This document shows, in pieces, positions 1-7,993 of a stretch of 33,043 bases of DNA. The stretch's first letter is position 1. Each line of letters starts with the position of its first letter. This DNA comes from Planctomycetota bacterium (lineage in GTDB: Bacteria > Planctomycetota > PUPC01 > JACPCR01): contig JACPCR010000118.1 of NCBI GenBank assembly GCA_016179685.1, positions 1 through 33,043 on the forward strand. The letters are read 5' to 3'. A program made the position numbers and the translations under genes. The notes below the pieces were generated by a model. The model worked only from the letters and a program-made list of their open reading frames with translations, was not told where the DNA came from and made no database searches.

Positions 1-423
1 CCTCGACGTATCCTACGGATACGCCATCGTCGTCGCGCCTCGCATCCGGCTCAAATCTAAGCCTCCAAATTGCACAGGTTATTTCTTGACAGGCCCTAAA
101 GGCCGAACGCCTCGTGACCCACCCGGCCGCCGGGCCCCACGCCGTCGCCCTGCGCATCCTGGCGACCTGGGGCGAATACCTTGTCCTCAATGAGCTCGCC
201 CGGGAAGCCACCGTGGCCAGCGTACGATTCCAGGGCAAGTTCGGAAGCGGATACCCGCCCGTCCAAGCCGAAAAAAAACCGCATTTCGCTCGGCCGTTTC
301 CCCGTCCAACGGGTAAAATCCTTCAGCCTCCTCTCACTGAGGTCTGTGAAATCTCGGGACCATCCGGAGACTTGTCGCCATGCGCCGCTCGTCTGGAATT
401 GCCTCTTGTGGTTCTCTGCGGGC
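1..423. other. Left-edge region without an intact gene
   Basis: No complete gene is seen here. The first bases form a small hairpin (7-13 pairing with 17-23, loop TAC). From about 96 to 260 the plus strand has a reading frame (frame of position 96) whose third codon positions are nearly all G or C, which looks like real coding sequence, but an in-frame TGA lies at 87-89 and the frame loses its codon bias after about 260. I do not recognise the peptide. The opposite strand is also open from 692 to 96, with a weaker codon signal. The simplest reading is a decayed or frameshifted coding remnant upstream of the propeller gene. Confidence 0.35.
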
Positions 424-1583
424 ATGGACCCATCCATCATCTCGCAGATCCGGCACTCGATGCGACCTCGTCCCATCACCTGGGACGAGGTCATCAAGGG
501 GATGCCTGTCATGACTTGCTTCATCGAAGATTTGGGTGTCGCCGGTGTGGGCGAGGCGATCCTCGAGGCCCATAAAGGCATCATCGCTTGCCATCCGCAA
601 ACCGGCGCGGAGTACGCCCTCCTGCCCACCATGGAGCACGGCTTCGTCGCCGTCCAGCCGCATACCGGTATCGGCATCCATGTTCGTCCCAACCTCGATC
701 AGCACGAGCGGACCAGCCGGAGCATGGCCCAGGGGCCTGACGGCAACCTCTATATGATAGGCTTCCGCTCCGGCCAGTGTTATGCCAAGAACCGAGCGTG
801 GTCCCTGCTGCGCTGGGACTGGAATCCGGAGGGTGCACCACAAGCCGTGGTGGACGGCGTCGAGCCGATCGACCCCGTCCTGCGCCTCGAGTTCGACGCG
901 TGCGGCCGGCTTCATGTTCTGAACAGAGGCCGCCTGTTCCGACTCGATGTGCGGACCGGCGGGACCGCGCCGGTGGGCGGTCCCTACCTCGCCGCCCTCT
1001 CCAGCGCTCGGGATCACCGGCTCTACCTTCAGAACGGCAACGGCATCGACAGTCTCGATCCCCAGACCGACCGCGCGCTGCCCGTTCAACTGCCGGACTC
1101 CGTCGACCCCGCCGGTGTGATTCTGCAAAAAGACGGGGGCGGAAGGACGATCGGGACCTGCGCCTCCTGTTTGTGGACGCCAACAACGGCCGGGCGGTGG
1201 CCTCGCAACCCGTGATTCAGGATGACGGCGACATCACGGCCTGGCTGAATGACGGCGGCGACTGGGTCTACGGTTTGCACGACTACCGCGCCACGCTGTT
1301 CGCCTACAGCCTGAAGGAGCGCCGGATCGTGAAGGAGGTTCGCGAGCTCGGCTTTGGCCATCATTGCAAGGAAAGTCTGATCTTCGGACCGGACGGCCGC
1401 ATCTGGGGAGTCACGCGCGAATGCGTCTTTGCCGTGGACCGCCTCCTGGAACGAAAGGAACGCCTCGCGGATTACGAGGACCGCATGCTCCTGCCGCACA
1501 GCCGGTTCGGATTCTGCGCCGGACCCGACGGCCACCTCTATTTCCTGAACGGGCCGCGGCTCATGCGGGTTAACCACGAGTAG
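424..1583 (+). pseudogene. Beta-propeller (SMP-30/NHL-like) protein split by a -1 frameshift
   Basis: Two plus-strand reading frames together make one protein. The first (frame of position 424) runs to about 1140, the second (frame of position 1140) continues to the TAG at 1581-1583. Both carry repeated blade-like motifs such as GPDGNLYMIGF, FDACGRLHVLNRGRLFRLD, GPDGRIWGVTRECVFAVD and GPDGHLYFLNGPRLMRV, typical of SMP-30/NHL/PQQ-type propellers. The switch falls at a G5 run (1134-1139). One extra G there would give a continuous KDGGRKDDRDL, so this is either a single-base sequencing or assembly deletion or a recent inactivating mutation. The start is uncertain: ATG 424 is used, but 454 and 502 are possible, and no signal peptide is evident. 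No enzymatic residues can be named, and a sugar lactonase or dehydrogenase role would be a guess. The stop codon lies inside the palindrome at 1576-1627. Confidence 0.6.
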
Positions 1584-1627
1584 ACGAGTTCGCAAGTGCG
1601 AATGCGCTTGCGAACTCGTCTACTCGT
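1576..1627. repeat. Palindromic repeat, copy 1 (21-bp arms)
   Basis: A perfect inverted repeat: arm 1576-1596 pairs with arm 1607-1627 around a 10-nt loop. It lies between two converging genes, contains the TAG stop of the propeller gene, and ends five bases before the stop of the phosphatase gene. No T-run follows on either strand. Its core (GAGTTCGCAAG and complement) recurs at 5705-5750 with paired base changes, so it is a member of a structured repeat family that may serve as a two-way transcript end. Confidence 0.85.
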
Positions 1628-1631
1628 CCTG

Positions 1632-2648
1632 TCAAAACTCATATCTCCATTCGAATCCACCGGGGAAGAAAAAGAGCCGGGATGACTTCTCTCCCCTTTC
1701 CGAGCGCGAAGGCCGGGGGCCGAGGCGCTCCTGTTTCCTTCTCACAATCTCCTTGGAGACCGCATAGCCCATCAGCCCCCCCACAAAGACATCGCTCGAC
1801 CAGTGCCCGTCCTCCGCAATGCGGGCTGCGCCTACGGCCGTTGCCAGGCCGTATGACAGGACTTTCACCTTCCAGTCGTCGTACTGTCCGGAGAGCACGC
1901 CGGCCACGGTGAAGGCCAGCGATGTCTCGCCGGACGGGAAGGATCGGTTGGTCGAGAACGGCCTGAATTCATCCCCGTCGGACCTCTCATTGGGCCGAAA
2001 ACGGCCCACGCTCAACTTGAGTCCCTCGACCAGAGCTTGGTCGATGAGAGCCGCTTCCAGCAACATCCGTGTGGTCTGGTAGTCTTCAGCCCGGTCCAGA
2101 AGATAGCCGCTGGCAAGAAAGCCACCGGCCAGAACGCCGAAACCCGTTGCTCGGCCCAGGGGCCTGATCCAGGGGCTCAGACTGCCTCGGCGCTCGATTC
2201 GATCGGCATCATTGCGGACCTCGGTATCGAGGAGGAAGAGACCGGCGGTAAAAAGGCCGAACGAGCCTGCTTCCAGCCACTCCTCCTGATTCCAATCGAG
2301 CGGCGCGGAGACCAGGGCTCGCGTATCCGAGAACATGTCCGTGGCAAAATCTCGAAGGATCGCTGGAACCCAGGGAGTCTTCTCCGGCGAACCCTCAAAG
2401 AGGTCCGAAAACGATGTGGAGGCCGAAGGCTGACCCGGAGAATCCCGTTCCTGCCCGGACTCCCGAGAGGCATGAGAGGGCGGCACTTCGGCGAGGGCCA
2501 TGAGGGACGGGGCCCGCAGTCGCCGCGGGGCGGCATGCCCGACTTCCTGGGCCCGTACGACGGGGGCCGGAAAGCATGACATCAAAGTGAAAAGGAGGTG
2601 CAGCTTGCCCAACAGTTTCAAAATTTCAATCGGGTGCGGATAGTCCAT
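1632..2648 (-). CDS. Exported PAP2-superfamily phosphatase with altered PSGH motif
   Basis: 338 residues. PAP2 enzymes remove phosphate from lipid phosphates such as phosphatidate or undecaprenyl diphosphate, at the outer face of the membrane. The start at 2648 is chosen because it gives a signal sequence (hydrophobic stretch about residues 10-32; a weak lipobox LMSC ends at C25). Upstream residues in the same frame are the antisense shadow of the regulator gene. The three PAP2 motifs are recognisable: K211-x6-R218-P219, P238-S239-G240-E241, and R276-x5-H282-x3-D286. The second motif normally ends in His; here it is Glu, so the usual acid/base helper is missing while the nucleophile His282 and Asp286 remain. 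The C-terminal core has several hydrophobic helices. The gene overlaps the 3' end of the response regulator by 23 nt and is probably co-transcribed with the two-component pair. Either a variant enzyme or an inactive relative. Confidence 0.8.
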   Translation of the reverse strand: MDYPHPIEILKLLGKLHLLFTLMSCFPAPVVRAQEVGHAAPRRLRAPSLMALAEVPPSHASRESGQERDSPGQPSASTSFSDLFEGSPEKTPWVPAILRDFATDMFSDTRALVSAPLDWNQEEWLEAGSFGLFTAGLFLLDTEVRNDADRIERRGSLSPWIRPLGRATGFGVLAGGFLASGYLLDRAEDYQTTRMLLEAALIDQALVEGLKLSVGRFRPNERSDGDEFRPFSTNRSFPSGETSLAFTVAGVLSGQYDDWKVKVLSYGLATAVGAARIAEDGHWSSDVFVGGLMGYAVSKEIVRRKQERLGPRPSRSERGEKSSRLFFFPGGFEWRYEF

Positions 2649-3966
2649 AGCTGGTGAGCTTGTTATAAAGCGTCTTGAGGGAAATCCCGAGAAACTCTGC
2701 CGCCTGAGACTTGCTCCCATGGGTTTCCCGAAGAATCCGAAGGATGTGCGCCCGCTCCATATCAGCCAGACTTCTACCGCGCGGGGAGGCGCTTCCACCG
2801 GACTCCAGGACGCCGAACTGGGCAAGATCGTGCAGTTGCACAGGGGTACGGTCAGCCAGAAGGACAATCCGTTGGACCACATTTTCCAGCTCGCGGACGT
2901 TCCCGGGCCAGTTCCAGGCGGCCAGGCAGGCGACGACCGAAGGGTCGACATCGAGGTTCTTGAGCCGCGGAGAGGGATAGCGCCGGAGGAATTCCTGGAT
3001 CAGCAAGGGGACGTCCTCCGGCCGATCGCGCAGCGGCGGCAGGAGAATCTCGACGCCCTGTAGGCGGTAGTAAAAGTCCTCGCGGAAACGCCCGCAGGAC
3101 ACGGCTTCCGCAAGATTCCCGCGCGTCGCGCACACGATGCGCACGTCGACTTTTCGCAGGGTGGTCGATCCGAGGCGGCGCACCTCGCCCGTCTCGACGG
3201 CCCGAAGCAGTTTGGACTGGAGATGGACCGGAAGATCGGCGATCTCATCCAGAAAGAGCGTGCCGCGGTGGGCGGCCTCGAAGATGCCCTCTCTCGCATG
3301 GACGGCGCCGGTGAAAGCTCCCTGCTCATGGCCGTAAAGCTCGGATTCGAGGAGTGAATCGGAGATTTGCCCGCAATCCAAGACGACGAACGCACGGTCC
3401 CTCCGAGTGCTTTGCTCATGAATGGCACGCGCCGCCAGCTCCTTCCCCGTGCCGGTCTCACCCTGCAGCAGAATCGGGGCGTCACCCTGGGCTACCTTCG
3501 TAATCTGCTCCCGGACCGCCCGCAGGGGAGCACTCTCGCCCAGAAGAATCGGCTGCCGCTGATACCGGGCGCGATCCCGCTTCAGCGTGCGATTCTCTTG
3601 CTTCAGGGTGTGGAAGGCTTCGATTCGTTCGAGGACGACTTTCAGCTCATCGAGCCGGCAGGGCTTCGTGAGATAGTCCCACGCGCCGAGCCGGAGGGCT
3701 TCAATGGCGCTCTCGGTCGTGGCGTGCCCTGTAAGAACCAACACCTCGGGATCCTCGCCTCGGCTGCGAATCCGCCGGAAGACGCCCATGCCGTCGAGTC
3801 CCGGCATCCTGAGGTCGAGGATGACGACATCGAAGGCCTTGGCGTCCATGGAGCGGAGGGCCTCGTCTCCGTTGGCGGCAAGCGTCACGGCATGACCCAG
3901 GTCGGACAGTTCTCTTTCCATCAAGTCCCGGAGGTGTGTCTCATCATCGACGAAAAGCAGGTTCAT
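2626..3966 (-). CDS. Sigma-54-dependent response regulator (NtrC/AtoC type)
   Basis: 446 residues, usual length for the family. Activates sigma-54 RNA polymerase after phosphorylation by a partner kinase. Receiver domain (about 1-120): acidic pair D7/D8, phospho-acceptor D51 in VILDLRMPG, T79 and K101. AAA+ domain (about 140-375): Walker A GETGTGKE (169-176), the sigma-54 contact loop GAFTGA (216-221), and Walker B in GTLFLDEIADL. C-terminal Fis-type helix-turn-helix (about 405-446, KSQAAEFLGISLKTLYNKL). All motifs are intact, so it should be active. It starts with an ATG overlapping the kinase stop by four bases (ATGA), showing translational coupling. Its targets are unknown; I saw no clear -24/-12 promoter in the window. 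Confidence 0.95.
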   Translation of the reverse strand: MNLLFVDDETHLRDLMERELSDLGHAVTLAANGDEALRSMDAKAFDVVILDLRMPGLDGMGVFRRIRSRGEDPEVLVLTGHATTESAIEALRLGAWDYLTKPCRLDELKVVLERIEAFHTLKQENRTLKRDRARYQRQPILLGESAPLRAVREQITKVAQGDAPILLQGETGTGKELAARAIHEQSTRRDRAFVVLDCGQISDSLLESELYGHEQGAFTGAVHAREGIFEAAHRGTLFLDEIADLPVHLQSKLLRAVETGEVRRLGSTTLRKVDVRIVCATRGNLAEAVSCGRFREDFYYRLQGVEILLPPLRDRPEDVPLLIQEFLRRYPSPRLKNLDVDPSVVACLAAWNWPGNVRELENVVQRIVLLADRTPVQLHDLAQFGVLESGGSASPRGRSLADMERAHILRILRETHGSKSQAAEFLGISLKTLYNKLTSYGLSAPD

Positions 3967-5594
3967 GAAAGGTCACCGGCGACTGGGTTCAGCAGGGGAA
4001 GGGACGCGATCACGGAGCAGCCGCAGCCTGGGCCGCCGCTTCGGACTTCCAAGCGCCCGCGGTGGGATTCCATGATGCCGTAACTGACGGCCAGGCCGAG
4101 TCCCGTGCCCTCGCCGGGCGGCTTGGTTGTGTAGAAGGGCTCGATCACGCGATGAAGAACCTCGCGCGCTATGCCCTGCCCCTTGTCCGAAACTTCCACC
4201 GTGACGCGGCCATTCTCGCAATGGCTTCGCACGAGGATTTCGTCTCCATCCTCGGTGGCATCGACCGCATTTCGAAGGAGATTGAAGAAAGCGTGGCGGA
4301 GCTGGCCTTCATCCCCGTGAACCACGGGCGAACCCGGCGCGAGCTCGAGGCGAAAGCGGCGCTGCCGCGTCTTCGGCTGATGCCGGACCAGCTCGCAGGT
4401 CCTGCGCAAGAGTTCGTTGATCTGGACGGGACCGAAGACCAGTTCGTCCCGCCGGGCAAAATCGAGGAGGTTGCGGATAATCTCCTTGCAGCGGTAGGAT
4501 TCCTCAACGATCACGTCCAGATCCTCGGGAAAGTTCCGGAACTCCTCGCATTGCCGCAGCCGATCACTCCGGGAGCGCCGCCGCAGGGACTCGGCATAAC
4601 CGGCGATGGAGGCGAGCGGATTGTTGATCTCGTGCGCTACCCCTGCGGCCAGGGTGCCGACGGCCGCCAGCTTCTCGCTGCGCGAAAGCTGGCGCGTCCG
4701 TTCCTCAATCTCCTGCTCCTGCTTCTCGTAGACCTCCGCCAGTCGATGAGCCATCCGGTTGAAAGCATCGGCAAGATTCTCCAGCTCGTCCCGGGTCCGA
4801 ACATGGATTTGGTGATCCAGCTCGCCGGCCCGGATTCGCTCGGCCCCTGCCTGTAACTGATGTATGGGCTTGATGATCCCGCTGGCGAATCGGTAACTCA
4901 AGATAAAGGCCAGGGCTGCAACGACCACCGCCATCCCCGTCAACAGGACGTGCGCCTCCGAGCGCACATGAGCCAGGGCCACGAACGCCCTGCCCGCTTC
5001 CTTCAGATCCTGCTCCTTGAACTTCGAGAGCAGGGCATCCACCTGGTCGCGTTTCTCCACGATCTGCCGGAGAAGTTCCTGGCGGTCTCCGCCCCCTTCC
5101 TGAAGCACTTTCATACACAGCCGGCCGATGCTTTCGAAATCCGCCTTGAGCATATTCAGAACAGCTCTTTCGGACCCATCGTGGGATTCCCTCGTGTCCA
5201 ATAGACTCCCCCTCTCCTTTTCTTGCAAAATTTGATCGAGGCGGCTCAACACGAGTGCGTCGCCCTGATTCGGTTCCGACTTCCACTCCTCTTCCTTCAA
5301 AATTCGATCGAGACTGCTCAAGGGGTCTTGCAAATGCTTCACCAGGACATGAAGACCCTCCTCCGTCAGCCCCCCGCTCCCGTCGGCATATCGGGTGACC
5401 CGGTGCACCAGGTCACGGAAATTGAGCTGCAACTCCGTAATGTAATGGAGCTCCTGGAGCTCTTCCTGCATTCCCCGGGCACTTTGCTCGATTCGGGCAT
5501 ATTGCCAGATGGCTGTCCCGGCAGCCACGGCCACGATGATGGCCAGGATCAGGTAACTGCAGGCGATTTTTCGGCCGATCTTCGTATTCCACAT
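3963..5594 (-). CDS. Membrane sensor histidine kinase (HAMP-HisKA-HATPase)
   Basis: 543 residues. Autophosphorylates and passes phosphate to the regulator encoded next to it. Two membrane helices (about 12-30 and 216-234) enclose a roughly 185-residue, highly charged, helical extracytoplasmic region likely to be a four-helix-bundle sensor. HAMP linker about 236-290, coiled coil 285-308, HisKA with the phospho-acceptor H321 in GVAHEINNP, then a HATPase_c domain with N-box LLRNAVDAT, G1 DKGQGIA, F-box IEPFYTTK and G2 GTGLGLA. The start at 5594 is chosen because it places the first helix at the N terminus; codons further upstream run through the palindrome at 5705-5750 and are not convincing. 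The arrangement is NtrB/AtoS-like. The ligand cannot be read from the sequence. Confidence 0.92.
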   Translation of the reverse strand: MWNTKIGRKIACSYLILAIIVAVAAGTAIWQYARIEQSARGMQEELQELHYITELQLNFRDLVHRVTRYADGSGGLTEEGLHVLVKHLQDPLSSLDRILKEEEWKSEPNQGDALVLSRLDQILQEKERGSLLDTRESHDGSERAVLNMLKADFESIGRLCMKVLQEGGGDRQELLRQIVEKRDQVDALLSKFKEQDLKEAGRAFVALAHVRSEAHVLLTGMAVVVAALAFILSYRFASGIIKPIHQLQAGAERIRAGELDHQIHVRTRDELENLADAFNRMAHRLAEVYEKQEQEIEERTRQLSRSEKLAAVGTLAAGVAHEINNPLASIAGYAESLRRRSRSDRLRQCEEFRNFPEDLDVIVEESYRCKEIIRNLLDFARRDELVFGPVQINELLRRTCELVRHQPKTRQRRFRLELAPGSPVVHGDEGQLRHAFFNLLRNAVDATEDGDEILVRSHCENGRVTVEVSDKGQGIAREVLHRVIEPFYTTKPPGEGTGLGLAVSYGIMESHRGRLEVRSGGPGCGCSVIASLPLLNPVAGDLS

Positions 5595-5704
5595 CGCTTC
5601 AATATCCTTGTCATGCGCTGCATCGCATGCCACGCGCATGCCTGAAAAGGCAGCACTCGCAGTCCCGGTGGCTCGGTTGCTGCGCCGTGACTGCAAAAAG
5701 CCGT

Positions 5705-5750
5705 AGTCGCCGAGTTCGCAAGTGCGGGTGCACTTGCGAACTCGGCGACT
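5705..5750. repeat. Palindromic repeat, copy 2 (21-bp arms)
   Basis: A perfect inverted repeat: arm 5705-5725 pairs with 5730-5750 around the loop GGGT. It shares the core CGAGTTCGCAAGTGCG with the copy at 1576-1627. Where copy 1 has GACGAG/CTCGTC, this copy has GCCGAG/CTCGGC, so an A-T pair is replaced by a C-G pair: a compensatory change. A second small hairpin (5759-5773, GGCGGC-GAA-GCCGCC) follows directly. Lies in the 231-bp gap between the kinase start and the end of the methyltransferase gene. Confidence 0.85.
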
Positions 5751-5783
5751 GGAAACTCGGCGGCGAAGCCGCCGCCCCAGTCT

Positions 5784-5822
5784 CTCGTCACGGGAATAGT
5801 GCCACACTCTTCCCGTGACGAG
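5784..5822 (-). terminator. Hairpin just after the membrane methyltransferase gene
   Basis: Perfect 13-bp stem (5784-5796 with 5810-5822) and a 13-nt loop, three bases past the TAG stop of the methyltransferase gene on the minus strand. The position suggests a transcript end, but there is no U-tract, so it may act only as an RNA 3'-end protector or be another repeat. Confidence 0.45.
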
Positions 5823-5825
5823 GGG

Positions 5826-6638
5826 CTATCCGGAGCCCAAATGGCCCCGCTTCTTCAGTACGCGAGCCGTGGCGTAGGCCACGACAACAGGAATCCAGAG
5901 GAGAATCAGGAATCGGACCCGGCTCCAGCATGCTTCATATCCAAGAAAATCGAATTGCTCCCGGACGAGCAGAAACAGAGCGCAGGTGACCCAGGCGAAG
6001 GTCGAGCCGTACTCCTTGCGGATCAGTTTTTTCCAATCGAACGGAAGGAGCTTCAGGTGACCGAGACCTTTGAGGGACGGAATGAACCGTGGCACCCGGC
6101 GGCAGTAATCGACGTATTCCTGGCCGAACGTACGATGGAGGTAATCTTCTTCGGCCCGAACGATGCAGTCATAGGCCATGAGGAAAAAGGGCATGGCCAC
6201 GGCGTAAAGGATCGCCGAATGGTATACGGCGACCAGCCCGAAGAGGACCAGCAGGTTTCCCAGGTAAAGGGGATTACGGCAATGGGCAAAGACACCCTCC
6301 TGTACGAGGGTATCCGCATAGACATTCCTGTCCTTCCCGCCGCGTTTGACGTAAGCCGTGCTGATCACCACAGCGCGCAACAACTGCCCAGCCACGGCCA
6401 TGCCCAGGCCGAAGGCGTCCATCCAGACGTCCGCAGCCTGCATGTTGAAAAACGGGCGGGGCCGCGTGGTCAGAACCAGACCCATCAACACCGCGGGGAA
6501 AAGAAAGTTCCGGGACCGGAAGAAAAAGTTCCCGAGCCTGATCCTCACGTCGGAGGACCCCGCATGCCCTTCGGACGCCAAATCGGTGGCGAGGCCTGTG
6601 CAGCCCCGGTCCTGCGGATTGGAGGACGGCTCGGTCAC
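5826..6638 (-). CDS. Integral-membrane methyltransferase (ICMT/PEMT family)
   Basis: 270 residues with several membrane helices. The family uses SAM to methylate membrane-embedded lipid or prenyl substrates. Family hallmarks are present: HCRNPLYLGNLLVLFG in the middle and RAEEDYLHRTFGQEYVDYCRRVPRF near the C-terminal third, which form the SAM- and substrate-binding core of isoprenylcysteine carboxyl methyltransferase and phospholipid methyltransferases. A further pair of hydrophobic helices follows (about 215-260). The start is taken as GTG at 6638, which overlaps the stop of the upstream methyltransferase gene (GTGA), so translation is coupled; the long open frame before it is shadow of that gene. 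Bacteria usually lack prenylated proteins, so the substrate is probably a membrane lipid; this is inference. Confidence 0.75.
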   Translation of the reverse strand: MTEPSSNPQDRGCTGLATDLASEGHAGSSDVRIRLGNFFFRSRNFLFPAVLMGLVLTTRPRPFFNMQAADVWMDAFGLGMAVAGQLLRAVVISTAYVKRGGKDRNVYADTLVQEGVFAHCRNPLYLGNLLVLFGLVAVYHSAILYAVAMPFFLMAYDCIVRAEEDYLHRTFGQEYVDYCRRVPRFIPSLKGLGHLKLLPFDWKKLIRKEYGSTFAWVTCALFLLVREQFDFLGYEACWSRVRFLILLWIPVVVAYATARVLKKRGHLGSG

Positions 6639-7405
6639 TTGACGGCGATGACTCCGCAGAAGTTGTACCACTTGAAGAAGACGTCGATCATCCGGAAACC
6701 GTGCCTCCGAAGCAGCTCCTTGTTCTCCTCCAGCCGGTAGGGGACCAGCACGTTCTCCAACGCTTCCCGTTTCTGCGCGATCTCCAGATCGCTGTAACCG
6801 TGCCGTTTTTTCAAATCGTAGTAGTGCTGAATGAAGAGGCGATTGAAAAGCGAGTCTTCGCCCAGCACCTTCTCTACGAGGATAAAGCAGCCCTGGTCGT
6901 TCAGCCCGCGATGTATGCTTTCGACAAGCATGTCCCGGTAGACTGGGCGGACGAACTGCAGGGTCAGGATCATCAGGACTCCCGAGGCGTTTTCCATCCC
7001 GATGCCCTGGTCGATATTCTGGCGACGAAGCTCGTAGGGCTGTCGGCAAGATGCATCTGCCAGCTTCTTCTTCGCCTTCTCCAGCATCTCCGGGGAGGAA
7101 TCGATGCCGATGAGCTGAACGTGTCGATTCGGCGCAAGGGTGTCGGCGAGCTGAAGGAACGTATTGCAGGTCGAACAGCCGAGATCGTAGATGTTCGTTC
7201 CATCCACCGCAAAATCGGCCGCCAACTCGGCGACCATCCGCTGAATTTCCCCGTAGTAGGGCACGGACCGGTTCAGCATGTCATCAAAGACAGCCGCGGT
7301 CTCTTTCCCAAAATTGAAATCTTCGGCCTTTCCCTTCGGCGTGCTGAAAAGCGCGTCCTGAGCCGCCAAAGACGACTCAGTTCCTTCATTCTTGGAGGGT
7401 GTCAT
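6635..7405 (-). CDS. cmoA: CmoA-like carboxy-S-adenosyl-L-methionine synthase
   Basis: 256 residues against about 247 in Escherichia coli. CmoA makes carboxy-SAM from SAM and prephenate for the wobble uridine modification cmo5U34 in tRNA. Alignment from memory shows strong agreement: LFSTPKG near the start, RSVPYYGEIQRMVAELA, the SAM loop YDLGCST (73-79), ENASGVLMILTLQFV, HYYDLKKRHGYSDLEIAQKREALENV and the C-terminal FKWYNFCGVIAVK. The Arg that holds the carboxylate group of carboxy-SAM in E. coli (R199) appears conserved as R213. A purine-rich ribosome site (GGGAGAG) precedes the ATG. Its partner CmoB is not in the window; instead it is coupled to a membrane methyltransferase. A related SAM enzyme of another role cannot be excluded. 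Confidence 0.75.
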   Translation of the reverse strand: MTPSKNEGTESSLAAQDALFSTPKGKAEDFNFGKETAAVFDDMLNRSVPYYGEIQRMVAELAADFAVDGTNIYDLGCSTCNTFLQLADTLAPNRHVQLIGIDSSPEMLEKAKKKLADASCRQPYELRRQNIDQGIGMENASGVLMILTLQFVRPVYRDMLVESIHRGLNDQGCFILVEKVLGEDSLFNRLFIQHYYDLKKRHGYSDLEIAQKREALENVLVPYRLEENKELLRRHGFRMIDVFFKWYNFCGVIAVK

Positions 7406-7993
7406 GACTCTCCCGGGCTGGCGATTGGCTGCCGGAGGAAAAGCACGTTCCCGGCGAACGACTGTCTCCTCACCTTCTTAGGGTCTTAGGGTGTCACTGC
7501 TCCGCGCCCGCTAGCGCGGGCGCCCGGCGGAGAAGCTGAAAGGTGTCCCGCCAAATTTATCCCCGTGGGAGGCGGGTCGGGTGTCAGTTGATTCCTGAAC
7601 CCTGACACCTTTTGCACCCTTGTTGGTTGCGGGCTTCGCCCGCTTCAATTCCACTCTTTGTCTGCACGTGTAGTGCCGAGGAAGAAAAACTTCTCAGTGT
7701 TCTCCCTGACTCAGCTACGCCTCGCTGGTAAAACATGAAACGCCCCTGCAGGACGTTAAGTTTTCACCATGCGCGGGCTCGTGATATGTACCAAACGCTC
7801 ACATCTAAATCCTTGATTAGACGTGACTTGCATCAAAACTGGAAAACTTTATTTATTGGGGCGCGGTGGGTTTCTAAATTCTCTCGCAGCACGGCTTAGC
7901 CCTGACTGCGAAAAAATTGGAAAACTTCCTATACAAGCCCCGCCAGGCTGCGGGAAACTTGCAAGAAGTTTTTTCAAACCAGCCTTGTAAGAA
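7406..7993. other. 588-bp intergenic region with several palindromes
   Basis: No convincing gene. The GC content falls markedly toward 7700-7990. It holds an 8-bp GC palindrome (7504-7523), the nested element at 7539-7612, a 6-bp hairpin with TTC loop (7629-7643), and a near-repeated 13-base motif AAAA(C/T)TGGAAAACTT at about 7837 and 7915. It separates the CmoA-like gene from the 3' end of the TPR gene. No promoter could be assigned to the CmoA-like gene with confidence. Confidence 0.6.
7539..7612. repeat. Small nested inverted-repeat element (MITE-like)
   Basis: A 74-bp unit bounded by the 9-bp inverted repeat AAAGGTGTC / GACACCTTT. Inside it are a second inverted pair, GGTGTCAG (7580-7587) and CTGACACC (7602-7609), and a third, CCCGCC / GGCGGG. 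The 3' half ends in CTGACACCTTTT and could fold as a plus-strand terminator. The shape resembles non-autonomous palindromic elements mobilised by REP-type transposases; no such transposase is in the window. Confidence 0.5.

Noticed and set aside
86..91. TTGACA as a -35 box near the left edge
   Set aside because: No acceptable -10 box follows at 16-18 bp.
1576..1627. Classical rho-independent terminator
   Set aside because: The stem is strong but no T-run follows on either strand; kept as a repeat instead.
6639..7049. N-terminal extension of the membrane methyltransferase
   Set aside because: It overlaps the CmoA-like gene entirely in another frame and has shadow composition; GTG 6638 gives a coupled start.
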